NCBI RefSeq assembly: GCF_002269125.1
Contig: NZ_NQKI01000030.1
Span: forward strand, 1-62,654
Source: Pseudomonas lundensis
GTDB lineage: Bacteria > Pseudomonadota > Gammaproteobacteria > Pseudomonadales > Pseudomonadaceae
DNA length: 62,654 nucleotides
Direction of reading: 5' to 3'
In this document: piece after piece, positions 1-7,819 of the stretch
Layout: the number at the start of each line of letters is the position of its first letter
Numbering within the stretch: the first letter of the stretch is position 1
Program-made: the position numbers and the translations under genes
The notes under the pieces: generated by a model
Told to the model about the DNA's origin: nothing
Databases searched by the model: none
The model's input: the letters and a program-made list of their open reading frames with translations, nothing else

Positions 1-243
1 CGTTTTGAGCAAATAGCGCTGCGTGCCGTGCAAATTACGACTTGCCGCCGCCGCGCAGCAAGTTGATCGGAGCATCCCTAGAGGCATGCCTTCGTGTTCG
101 AAAAAACAGGTTATACGCTCTTCCTCAATCTCAGTCGCGATACGGACGCCATTGTAAAACCGTTGAGACGAGTGAGCACCTGTCAAACGGTCCAGCGGGT
201 CATACAGGTAACGGTTAGCGATGTATTTGCGTGAACTGTTCAT
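1..243 (-). CDS. RHS repeat-associated protein, N-terminal part, cut by the left edge
   Basis: An open frame runs from an ATG at 241-243 to the left edge with no stop, giving 81 residues. The start reads MNSSRKYIANRYLYDPLDRL, followed by a segment SSQRFYNG and later GTQRYLLKT. YDPLDRL followed by QRFY and a later 'TLL-x-TD'-like strand is how the short orphan RHS/TccC-like proteins of Pseudomonas begin, the family with a conserved RHS core and a variable C-terminal toxin. The stretch ACCAGCAGGGTTTTC just upstream has no strong ribosome site, but GGAGCGAGACAG lies before the ATG. The toxin tip, if any, lies outside the window, so its activity cannot be judged. Family assignment is by motif only. 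Confidence 0.6.
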   Translation of the reverse strand, partial: MNSSRKYIANRYLYDPLDRLTGAHSSQRFYNGVRIATEIEEERITCFFEHEGMPLGMLRSTCCAAAASRNLHGTQRYLLKT

Positions 244-305
244 CTGTCTCGCTCCAAATAGGTTACCAGCAGGGTTTTCTTCAGCATCTGCCAACCCTTG
301 TGTGA

Positions 306-638
306 TTAACGCGCGTTTTGCCGTTGCAGTGACGGCGCCGTGGGCTTGAGTGTCGCGGGCGGTGTCGTGGGGCGCGGATAACCGTTGCGGATCTGGCCAT
401 TTTCGAGGCTTGGCACAGGGTACGTTGGCAAGGTAGTGGCTCCGCGCACGGGGGGAGCGCTGGAGGTGCTGCCCTGGCGGCTATTGGGGTTGATACGTCG
501 TAGGGTGTTGTCAGGGGGCGCCAGGGTGGTCTGTACCGTGTTCTGCGCAAATACCGGGGCGCGACTGCCAGATTCGGCCTGTGCTGTGACGCCACAGCTG
601 GTCAACAACAGCAAAAGACCGTAGACGAGGGGTTTCAT
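306..638 (-). CDS. Small secreted Pro/Thr-rich protein of unknown function
   Basis: The protein has 110 residues. The ATG at 636-638 is preceded by AAGGAGCGCCTC, which decides the start over an upstream in-frame codon. It begins MKPLVYGLLLLLTSCGVTAQA, a signal peptide; the LTSC could be read as a lipobox, but a signal peptidase I cut after AQA is equally plausible. The mature part is low in complexity and rich in Pro, Arg, Asn and Thr (PTTPPATLKPTAPSL near the C-terminus), so it is probably disordered in the periplasm. No domain is recognised. It stands alone between the RHS gene and a divergently transcribed autotransporter. Confidence 0.6.
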   Translation of the reverse strand: MKPLVYGLLLLLTSCGVTAQAESGSRAPVFAQNTVQTTLAPPDNTLRRINPNSRQGSTSSAPPVRGATTLPTYPVPSLENGQIRNGYPRPTTPPATLKPTAPSLQRQNAR

Positions 639-928
639 GAGGCGCTCCTTTAGCCGTGAACCGATGACACTTGGATCATCCCCAAGCAAGAGGGTTCCTT
701 TTAAACGCCTTAGCACAGCCCGATAGCCTCGTCAATCTGGCCTGCTATCGCTGATGGTTGAGCAGGTTGATCGAGCCTGCCAGTAAACAGCGCAAACATG
801 AGCACCACAAGCTGTCACTTTTGACAGCTTATCCGGGACATTCATTGGGTTTATAACCCCATTAAATTCGACCATCCGCAGAGATGGTGCGTTTCGATGG
901 AACCTTGAATCGTTTCAGGACGGTGCCC

Positions 929-3403
929 ATGACCCGCAGCCTAAAATGCCAGCTTTTCACCCTCTCGCTGCTCAGCCTTGCTGTGCATGACGCCCATGCC
1001 GCCTGCACGTTCAGCCCCACGGCCGGTGACGACAGCTTCGTCTGTGACAGTGGCACGGCGCCTTCGCTGATCGATTTGTCGGGTAACAACGCGCTGGTAC
1101 TGCCCGCCAACAGCACGGGCAGCATCAATGGCCCGGTGACCTTCGGGGCGGGGGCTGACAGCATCACGGTGCATGGCGGGCTGATCACCGGCGTCGTCAA
1201 TCAAGGCGATGGCATTGATGACTTTGTGATGAGCGGCGGGCAGATCCAGTCGGTTGCCCAGGGCGACGGCCGGGATACCTTCCTGATGACCGGCGGCACC
1301 ATCGTGGGGGCGTTTGAAGATGGGGATGTGGCCAAAATGATCGGCGGCAGTATCGGCCGGGTCGACATGAAGCTCGACAACAACATTTTCAACATGTCTG
1401 GCGGTCAAATCATCGGCAACCTGGTCACCGGGTTTGGTCGAGATTCGATCATCCTGTCGGGGGGCAGCATCGGGGGCAATATCAGCGTCAGCGGTGGCGA
1501 AGATGACGTCACCGTGACGGGCGGCACAGTCGGCGGGGAAATTCGCCTGAGTTTCGGCAATGACCGCTTCGTCTGGCGTGACGCAGGCCTGATCAAGGGC
1601 GCCGTCTTGATGGGCGAGGATAACGACACAGCGTTACTGGCCAACCTCAGCGAAACGCTCCTGTCTTCCACCCCCGCCCTTGATGGCGGGCTCGGTACCG
1701 ACAGCCTGAGTTTTGAGAACAGCGCCCCTGAGACCGGCGCCCGTTATATCAATTGGGAAACCATCAACCTCACCCGCGATTCGCGCCTGACACTTAACGA
1801 CACCCTGACGCTGGGCGACAGCATGAGTGGCACGGGCGTGTTCAACCTTGATGCCTCCAGCCGGGTCGAGTCCAGCCAGGGCGTGATAAAAGCGTTTGCC
1901 AGCGGGCAAAACGTTACGGTGAACAGCGCCGGATTGATTGACCTGACAACCAATGGCACATCGACATCGGACCGTTTGACGATTGTAGGCAACTACACCG
2001 GCAACGGCGCGCGACTCAATCTGCACAGCGTGTTGGCCGGCGACAACGCAGCCTCGGACGCACTGGTCGTCTCCTCAGGCACCCTTAGCGGCACCACGTC
2101 GATCAACGTGACCAATGTGGGCGGTACGGGCGCGTTGACGGCAGCCAATGGCATTCAGGTTGTAGAAGCCAATCAAGGCGCCGTGAGCAGTGCGAGGGCG
2201 TTCACCTTGGGCCAACCCCTGTCGGCAGGCGCCTATCAGTACTACCTGTTCAAGGGTGGAGTTACGGCGGGCAGTGAAAACAGTTGGTTCCTGCGTTCTT
2301 CAGTCGTCACTCCGCCTGCTGTGGCCGCCGTGCCGGAGCAACCGGTGCCTGGACAACCGACCCCACAACCCCCTTTACCGCCTGTGGCGCCAACCCCCGC
2401 GATGGGCACCCCGCCCCTGCCGGTTGCGGCACCCGGTGAAAGCATCGTCTTGTACCGGCAGGAAGTGCCGCTGTATGCCGTGGTGCCCCCTGTGGCTGCT
2501 TTATTGGCCCAAACTACGCTGGGCACGTTTCATGAGCGTCAGGGTGATCAGAACCTGCTGAGGGAGGACGGTGCCCTGCCCGGCGGATGGGTGCGTGCCT
2601 TTGGTAACTCAATGCGCCAGAGCTGGTCAGGTACTGTTACACCCAGTTTCGACGGCTCAATCAATGGCTATCAGGTCGGTCATGACCTTTATGGCTATAG
2701 CCATGCCAACGGCTACCGGCAGCGCGCTGGCCTGTTCGTCAGCCATGCACGGCTAGACGGCGATGTTCGAGGGTTCAATCTGGGCTTTAAGGACAACAAG
2801 GCCGGCGATGTTCGACTGGACGGCGACAGCCTTGGCGCTTACTGGACATTGATCGGTCCGCAGTCCGCCTACCTAGACGTAGTGGCCTTGGGTACCCGTT
2901 TTGATGGACGCAGCCGTTCAGAACGAGGCGTCAAACTGGATCTGGACGGCCATGGTGTCAGTCTGTCGGTAGAAGCCGGTTACCCCCTCGCCCTTACTGA
3001 TCGCTGGAAAATCGAACCTCAAGCTCAAATCATCGGCCAACGGGTGAAGATGGACAGCGCGCAAGATGGCATTTCAAACGTGGGTTTCGACACCCAGGAC
3101 TATCTGAAAGGCCGTGTAGGAGCACGTCTAAAAGGCGCCTATGAAATCGCCAACGTGCCCGTCGAACCTTACGTACGCACCAACCTGTGGCGCAGCTTCG
3201 GCGGCAATGACACCACCCGTTACGACGCGCAACCGGTAACCCGCACGGACCACACCTCCAGCACCATGGACATTGGTGCTGGCATCGTCGCCCGGCTTCA
3301 TCCCGGCGTCAGCGTGTATGCAAGTACCGATTACAGCGCCAACATCGACAGCCGTAACCAAGAAGGACTCAGCGGGTCCCTGGGTTTACGGGTGAGTTGG
3401 TGA
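929..3403 (+). CDS. Autotransporter with outer-membrane beta-barrel
   Basis: The protein has 824 residues (type Va secretion). The ATG at 929 is chosen because AGGA lies 8 bases upstream and the protein then opens with a signal peptide ending VHDAHA. Residues of about 75-260 of the passenger are repeats of a strand unit, 'D-x-hydrophobic-x-SGG-x-I-x-G-x-V', spaced about 20-25 residues apart, which suggests a beta-helix. A Pro-rich linker (PTPQPPLPPVAPTP) at about 470-510 joins it to a C-terminal barrel of about 270 residues that ends in LRVSW, with the terminal aromatic residue typical of outer-membrane barrels. No protease or lipase motif was recognised in the passenger, so its role at the surface (adhesion, aggregation) is open. 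Its last 18 bases overlap the convergent gene. Confidence 0.85.
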   Translation: MTRSLKCQLFTLSLLSLAVHDAHAACTFSPTAGDDSFVCDSGTAPSLIDLSGNNALVLPANSTGSINGPVTFGAGADSITVHGGLITGVVNQGDGIDDFVMSGGQIQSVAQGDGRDTFLMTGGTIVGAFEDGDVAKMIGGSIGRVDMKLDNNIFNMSGGQIIGNLVTGFGRDSIILSGGSIGGNISVSGGEDDVTVTGGTVGGEIRLSFGNDRFVWRDAGLIKGAVLMGEDNDTALLANLSETLLSSTPALDGGLGTDSLSFENSAPETGARYINWETINLTRDSRLTLNDTLTLGDSMSGTGVFNLDASSRVESSQGVIKAFASGQNVTVNSAGLIDLTTNGTSTSDRLTIVGNYTGNGARLNLHSVLAGDNAASDALVVSSGTLSGTTSINVTNVGGTGALTAANGIQVVEANQGAVSSARAFTLGQPLSAGAYQYYLFKGGVTAGSENSWFLRSSVVTPPAVAAVPEQPVPGQPTPQPPLPPVAPTPAMGTPPLPVAAPGESIVLYRQEVPLYAVVPPVAALLAQTTLGTFHERQGDQNLLREDGALPGGWVRAFGNSMRQSWSGTVTPSFDGSINGYQVGHDLYGYSHANGYRQRAGLFVSHARLDGDVRGFNLGFKDNKAGDVRLDGDSLGAYWTLIGPQSAYLDVVALGTRFDGRSRSERGVKLDLDGHGVSLSVEAGYPLALTDRWKIEPQAQIIGQRVKMDSAQDGISNVGFDTQDYLKGRVGARLKGAYEIANVPVEPYVRTNLWRSFGGNDTTRYDAQPVTRTDHTSSTMDIGAGIVARLHPGVSVYASTDYSANIDSRNQEGLSGSLGLRVSW

Positions 3404-3922
3404 ATCAACGTGGCGGTAATCCTCGGGGCCGATTTCAATCACCGTGGATTGCTTGGCCTCGTCAAGCAGCGCCTGACGACAGACTTGATAGCAATCCTCA
3501 ATGTGGTCGTTGCCGACCATTTTCATGACCCCAAAGCTGATGGTAGCTGCCACGGCCTGTCCAACCAAGGGAATGAAGCGAGTGATGGACTTGGTGGCGA
3601 CTTTGACGCCCATCTTGCGCAGCAGCGACATCACCAGGGTCCGGCTGACAAACTTGCCGATAATCTCGCTGCCGATGCCCGAAGCCGCTACGACGATCAG
3701 TCGTTTGGAGCGCGTATCCAGTTGCTCGATTTGCTGGGGTGTAAGCCCGAACTTGCTGTTAATGGCGGGTAGCATTTCCACCAGCAAAGCCACATCGGTG
3801 CCGATGTCGAGCCCGGGGATGGGGACGGCCGCAGCACCCGCAGAGACCGCAGAGCGCTTGGTGACCATGGACTTGCATTCGTCCCGAATGCGATCAAGCT
3901 CGGCCAATGACCTGATTAACAT
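3386..3922 (-). CDS. Hydrophobic protein resembling DUF697/GTPase-associated domains
   Basis: The protein has 178 residues and starts at an ATG preceded by AGGGGA. It begins with a helical, charged segment, followed by VPIPGLDIGTDVALLVEML, a Pro/Gly-bounded hydrophobic helix, and a second one around PLVGQAVAATISFGVMKM. Pairs of such helices with the VPIPGLD motif occur in DUF697-like and interferon-inducible-GTPase-associated C-terminal domains, which suggests membrane association. No GTPase domain is present here or next door. The family call is tentative. The 3' end overlaps the 3' end of the autotransporter by 18 bases, so the two transcripts are complementary there. Confidence 0.55.
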   Translation of the reverse strand: MLIRSLAELDRIRDECKSMVTKRSAVSAGAAAVPIPGLDIGTDVALLVEMLPAINSKFGLTPQQIEQLDTRSKRLIVVAASGIGSEIIGKFVSRTLVMSLLRKMGVKVATKSITRFIPLVGQAVAATISFGVMKMVGNDHIEDCYQVCRQALLDEAKQSTVIEIGPEDYRHVDSPTHP

Positions 3923-4080
3923 AAGATTCCCCTGACAAATAAAAACGCATGCGGGCAGTCTACTACGGGCTGAACCCGCTGAAGACCGGCTGCAAGGATG
4001 TAGAACGTCAGCAGCCAGAGAAATTCAAAGAAGATTGAGTGCGCGGGGCGCGAATGCTACGGGCAGGCACAAGAGGGAAA

Positions 4081-4105
4081 GCCTGTACTCACAGCAAGTA
4101 CAGGC
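4081..4105 (-). terminator. Terminator-like hairpin after hdeA
   Basis: A perfect 9-base stem (GCCTGTACT paired with AGTACAGGC) with a 7-base loop lies just beyond the hdeA stop. On the minus strand it is followed by TTTCCCTCTTG, a short pyrimidine tract, so it can serve as a Rho-independent terminator of hdeA. Confidence 0.6.
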
Positions 4106-4113
4106 CGGGACTG

Positions 4114-4431
4114 TTACATGTCTTTTTTAACTTTCGACCATTCTTCCTTAAGTTTTTGCACGAAGCTGGCTTTCTTGTCCTTCTCGCAAGCCGTGACGAT
4201 CAGTGGGGTAATTTTCTCGACACCTGCAACGTCGAGCACTGCATCTTCAACCTTGCCGGACTTATTGACTGCTTCGCCCAACCCCACTGCGGTGGGTCGG
4301 AAGCTTTCATCAACGGCCAGGAAACTTTCACACGTCCACTGAGAAACAGGTTGTTTGGTATCAGCAGCCTGCGCCAGTGTCGACAGTGCAACCAGGCTTG
4401 CAGTACCGAGAATCAGGAGGTGCTTTTTCAT
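4114..4431 (-). CDS. hdeA: Periplasmic acid-stress chaperone HdeA
   Basis: The protein has 105 residues with a signal peptide ending AQA (about residue 22). The mature part closely follows E. coli HdeA: WTCESFLAVDESFRPTAVG, then EDAVLDV, and the end EEWSKVKKDM. The two conserved cysteines (C34 and C82) that form the HdeA disulfide are present. In the known family, HdeA is a dimer at neutral pH that unfolds below about pH 3 and binds other periplasmic proteins to prevent their aggregation. It starts at an ATG behind AGGGAA. No hdeB or acid-resistance neighbours are seen, so it stands as a single gene with its own terminator. Confidence 0.93.
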   Translation of the reverse strand: MKKHLLILGTASLVALSTLAQAADTKQPVSQWTCESFLAVDESFRPTAVGLGEAVNKSGKVEDAVLDVAGVEKITPLIVTACEKDKKASFVQKLKEEWSKVKKDM

Positions 4432-4658
4432 ATGAATAATTCCCTATTATCAAATTGGCAATGACGTTAGTTCCGCCGCATGGAACATAGTTGTGGTTGG
4501 GGAACCTGTCAAAAAAGCGCGTCACAAAACCCGCCTTCTAACACTGTTTTGAATTAAATAAGCGCTGTAAATCAACAACTTAAAGAAATAACCAAAACTG
4601 TATAAATCACGTCTTTCATCTGACTTGGCCGGACTTTTCGAAAGCGCACACATGCCAT

Positions 4659-4689
4659 GCCGTGAGCCTGATTTACACAGGCTCACGGC
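4659..4689. repeat. 12-base perfect inverted repeat between hdeA and the dehydrogenase
   Basis: GCCGTGAGCCTG and its exact complement flank a 7-base loop. It lies 60 bases past the dehydrogenase stop, where a terminator would be expected, but it has no T-tract on either strand. The rest of the 319-base gap between hdeA and the dehydrogenase gene (4432-4750) holds no convincing gene; its AT-rich half near 4540-4620 probably contains the hdeA promoter. Confidence 0.5.
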
Positions 4690-4750
4690 GCTGCCTCATT
4701 CACCCAAACAGCCCTGCTTATTAACGGCAACAGGCACCTGAAGGTTTAAA

Positions 4751-5788
4751 TTATTGCGAAAGAATGACTTTCATGGCTTTTTCCTTGGCGGCGTTACCGA
4801 AGACTTCGTAGGCGTGAAGAATGTCGTTAAGTGCAAAGCGGTGAGTAATCAGTTTCCCCGCGTCAACTTTGCCGGACTGCACCGTTTTCATCAGCAGTGG
4901 TGTGGTGTTGGTATTCACCAGTCCCGTTGAAATAGTGATGTTCTGAATCCATAACTTTTCAAGGTGCAACTCAACACTTTTACCGTGCACCCCGACATTG
5001 GCTATATTGCCTCCCGGCGCGATCACTGACTGACACGTGTCAAAAGATGCCGGGATGCCGACAGCCTCGATGGCGACATCCACCCCCACCCCGCCGGTCA
5101 ATTCAAAAATCCGCTCAACGGCGTTTTCCGTCTTGATATCGATGACGTGGGTTGCGCCAAACCGCTTGGCCACTTCAAGGCGGTTACTGTCTGCGTCGAC
5201 CATGATTAATTGGCCGGGGGAGTAAAACTGGGCCGTTAATAACGCTGCCATGCCCACTGGGCCCGCCCCGACAATCACCACGCTGTCGCCCGGTTTGACC
5301 TTGCCAGCAATCACGCCGATTTCAAAGCCGGTCGGCAGAATGTCACTCAACATCACCAGCGCTTCTTCATCGGCGCCTTCAGGCACGGGATACAGGCTGT
5401 TATCGGCATGGGGGATTCGCACGTATTCGGCCTGCGTGCCGTCGATCAGGTGCCCGAGGATCCAGCCACCGTTGGCGCAATGGGAATACATCTGACGCCG
5501 GCAGTTCGGGCAACTGCCGCAGGACGTTACACAGGAAATCAGCACATGGTCGCCGGGTTTGAAATTACGGATGGCCGGACCAACGGCTTCGACTACCCCG
5601 ACCCCTTCATGCCCGAGCACGCGGCCGGGGGTCACTGCCGGCACATCGCCTTTAAGGATGTGCAGGTCTGTGCCGCAGATGGTGGTGTGCAAAATTCGCA
5701 CAATGGCGTCGGTGGGTTTATCGATAATGGGCTTGGGGATGTCGGCCCAGGCTTTTTCGCCGGGGCCTTGATAGGTGAGCGCTTTCAT
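4751..5788 (-). CDS. Zinc-dependent alcohol dehydrogenase, MDR family
   Basis: The protein has 345 residues, the usual length of the medium-chain dehydrogenase family. The catalytic zinc site is visible as C38 (TTICGTDLH) with the GHEGVGVVE motif at about 60. The structural zinc is bound by the four-cysteine loop CGSCPNCRRQMYSHC at about 90-105. The NAD(P)-binding motif is VGAGPVGMAALL at about 175. Closest relatives by eye are the isopropanol/secondary alcohol and glutathione-independent dehydrogenases; the substrate cannot be read from sequence. It is transcribed alone, 148 bases downstream of the lipoprotein gene on the same strand. Confidence 0.88.
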   Translation of the reverse strand: MKALTYQGPGEKAWADIPKPIIDKPTDAIVRILHTTICGTDLHILKGDVPAVTPGRVLGHEGVGVVEAVGPAIRNFKPGDHVLISCVTSCGSCPNCRRQMYSHCANGGWILGHLIDGTQAEYVRIPHADNSLYPVPEGADEEALVMLSDILPTGFEIGVIAGKVKPGDSVVIVGAGPVGMAALLTAQFYSPGQLIMVDADSNRLEVAKRFGATHVIDIKTENAVERIFELTGGVGVDVAIEAVGIPASFDTCQSVIAPGGNIANVGVHGKSVELHLEKLWIQNITISTGLVNTNTTPLLMKTVQSGKVDAGKLITHRFALNDILHAYEVFGNAAKEKAMKVILSQ

Positions 5789-5935
5789 AGTGGCCTTCCT
5801 TTATCCGAATTGAAATCTGTTGCACCCGTCCTGACGGGCAGGAGGACCGGGTGCCCAAACGTCATGCGGACCAGTAAAGCAGTCTTTGGCCGTTATGCCG
5901 TTGCCGCAGGTCATAAAACCTTGGCGCCATAGCGA

Positions 5936-6283
5936 TCAACGCTGTGGCAACACCGAAAAGTCTGTTTCGCCTCTGGCATCCGAGCGCATCTCAACCGTGT
6001 AGGCCTTGGACACCCCGCACCCGGTCACGTCCCAGGTTTCGCTGGCGCGCTCCACTGCCCCTGATGGCAATTGATGGATCCCTGTAATGGAGGTGTTTAC
6101 CGCGTCAATAGAGCGGCATTGCGTCATGGCCGAAAATAGCAGCTCGACGTTTTTCATCACATCCTGGCGCAGCACTGGATCGGTAACGGATTGCCCCGAA
6201 AATTGCGGATTATGGGCACAGCCTGTTAAAGCAACCGCCGCGAAAGCGCAATGAAGGATGGCGAAGCGATGTTTGCCCTGCAT
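5936..6283 (-). CDS. Small lipoprotein of unknown function
   Basis: The protein has 115 residues. The ATG at 6281-6283 with AAGGAG 7 bases upstream is chosen over a longer open frame. The N-terminus is a lipoprotein signal with lipobox LTGCAH (Cys at about 21). The mature part has two further cysteines (TQCRS and VTGCG) that could form a disulfide and ends in short strands (KAYTVEMRSDARGETDFSV). No named domain was recognised. It lies just downstream of the DUF2798 gene on the same strand. Confidence 0.65.
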   Translation of the reverse strand: MQGKHRFAILHCAFAAVALTGCAHNPQFSGQSVTDPVLRQDVMKNVELLFSAMTQCRSIDAVNTSITGIHQLPSGAVERASETWDVTGCGVSKAYTVEMRSDARGETDFSVLPQR

Positions 6284-6332
6284 GTTCACTCCTTGAAACG
6301 GCTCCATGCCGTGCGTCAAGCAATAGCACATA

Positions 6333-6608
6333 TCAGCGCTGGGGATGAACCGTGAGGGCCACCAACTTCCCCACCACGGGGCGAACCACCAGAATGCACA
6401 GGAAGGCCACGGGCATGGCCAATCGATACGCGTGCAAAGCATTACTAAGGTAGTTCGGCCCTATTCCGGAATTGGCCGCCGTAATCACCAACGACATCAA
6501 GAACGCCATGATAGACGACATGTAAAAGGCGAACACGTACGGCGTGGCGCGAGCCGTCAACCGTGAGGGTTTAAACATAAGGGTGTAGGAGCGGGATTTT
6601 GAATTCAT
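6333..6608 (-). CDS. DUF2798 membrane protein
   Basis: The protein has 91 residues and two transmembrane helices (about 27-48 and 60-82). The residues VFAFYMSSIMAFLMSLVIT and VVRPVVGKLV are characteristic of DUF2798. The ATG at 6606-6608 with AGAGGC upstream is used; an internal ATG at 6576-6578 is the alternative and would remove the odd segment SRSYTL, which is encoded by a stretch resembling a Pseudomonas REP arm. The gene diverges from the LysR regulator at 6738, an arrangement in which the LysR protein often controls the neighbour. Function is unknown. Confidence 0.75.
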   Translation of the reverse strand: MNSKSRSYTLMFKPSRLTARATPYVFAFYMSSIMAFLMSLVITAANSGIGPNYLSNALHAYRLAMPVAFLCILVVRPVVGKLVALTVHPQR

Positions 6609-6737
6609 GGTGTGCCTCTGAGGATTCTGTACCGGAGCAGTGACGCACCTTACCAACACACCCGCCTGTTCAGTAGACGGTCTGGCGTGCATGCTTTATA
6701 AACAAAAACTTACGAATCGATACGCAGGGATGTGCAC

Positions 6738-7670
6738 ATGAACCTGTTGGCTGCCATCGACAGCTTTATCAAAGTGGTTGAGACAGGCTCGGTGGTAGGC
6801 GCAGCCAAGCGACTGGGCGTGAGCGCTGCTGCCGTGAGTCAAACCCTCAATCGGCTTGAAGCCCACCTCGGCACACGGCTTTTGCAGCGCACCACCCGCA
6901 GCATGGCGCTGACCGAACGTGGTGCACTGTATTACGCAAAGGTGCAGCGCATTGCCTTTGATCTTGAGTCGGCTCAAGCCGCTATCACCCAGGCTGACGA
7001 AGACTTACAAGGACGTCTGTGCGTTGCCTCTACATCGGCGTTCGGCCGTCATGTATTGGCCCCGCTGATTGCAGAGTTCGCCACCCGCTACCCGCGCCTT
7101 ACCCTCGAACTGTGCACCACGGACGGCAAAATCAATCACATTCAAAGCGGTTTTGACGTGAGCCTGCGCATCAGGCCCCAACTGGAAGATGGCATCGTGG
7201 CGCGCAAGTTGGTCTGCGTTCCGTTTATTGTGTGCGCGGCCCCGGCCTATCTGGAGCGTGCAGGCTGGCCAGAGTCGTTCAATGCGCTGGCCCATCATGC
7301 CTGCCTGGGCTTTCGGTATCCCCTGGATGGGCGTTTTCTGCGCTGGGGATTTTTCAGCGAGGGTCAGCATCAGTACGCAGCACTAAATATCACGGCCATC
7401 AGTGACGACATTGATGCACTCGCGCAAATGGCCATTCACGGCGCTGGCATTGCGCGCCTCGCTGAATTCGTGGCCAGACCTTACATCGACGCTGGCCAGT
7501 TGATCCCGTTGCTGCAACGCACGCATGCCCCCAGCGAGTCCTACGCCGAGCCATTGGACATTTATGCCTGCGTGCAAAGCCGAGAAGCCATGACCCCTAA
7601 AGTCAGGGCCTTTCTGAGCTACCTGGATGAAGCCCTCACACACCGATGGCCGTCACTTACAGCGCCCTGA
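6738..7670 (+). CDS. LysR-family transcriptional regulator
   Basis: The protein has 310 residues. The helix-turn-helix is at about 15-60 (GAAKRLGVSAAAVSQTLNRLE), followed by the typical LLQRTTRSMALTERG, then the linker helix and the periplasmic-binding-like effector domain. The ATG at 6738 (AGGGA 7-8 bases upstream) is preferred to a GTG six bases earlier. It belongs to the CrgA/DsdC-like branch common in Pseudomonas. The effector is unknown. The 129-base gap to the divergent DUF2798 gene is the likely shared operator region. Confidence 0.88.
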   Translation: MNLLAAIDSFIKVVETGSVVGAAKRLGVSAAAVSQTLNRLEAHLGTRLLQRTTRSMALTERGALYYAKVQRIAFDLESAQAAITQADEDLQGRLCVASTSAFGRHVLAPLIAEFATRYPRLTLELCTTDGKINHIQSGFDVSLRIRPQLEDGIVARKLVCVPFIVCAAPAYLERAGWPESFNALAHHACLGFRYPLDGRFLRWGFFSEGQHQYAALNITAISDDIDALAQMAIHGAGIARLAEFVARPYIDAGQLIPLLQRTHAPSESYAEPLDIYACVQSREAMTPKVRAFLSYLDEALTHRWPSLTAP

Positions 7671-7819
7671 CGGGCAACCACTGGATGACGCGAGAACGGC
7701 AGCCGCCACTGTCCCTTGCGCCCAGCCAACGGCGCGTTATTGACAAAAGTCATCGCCTTTGCTCTGGGGTCACGGTAATTTATGAACCTTGTACAAGTCG
7801 CGGGTACGGAGCGAACGTG

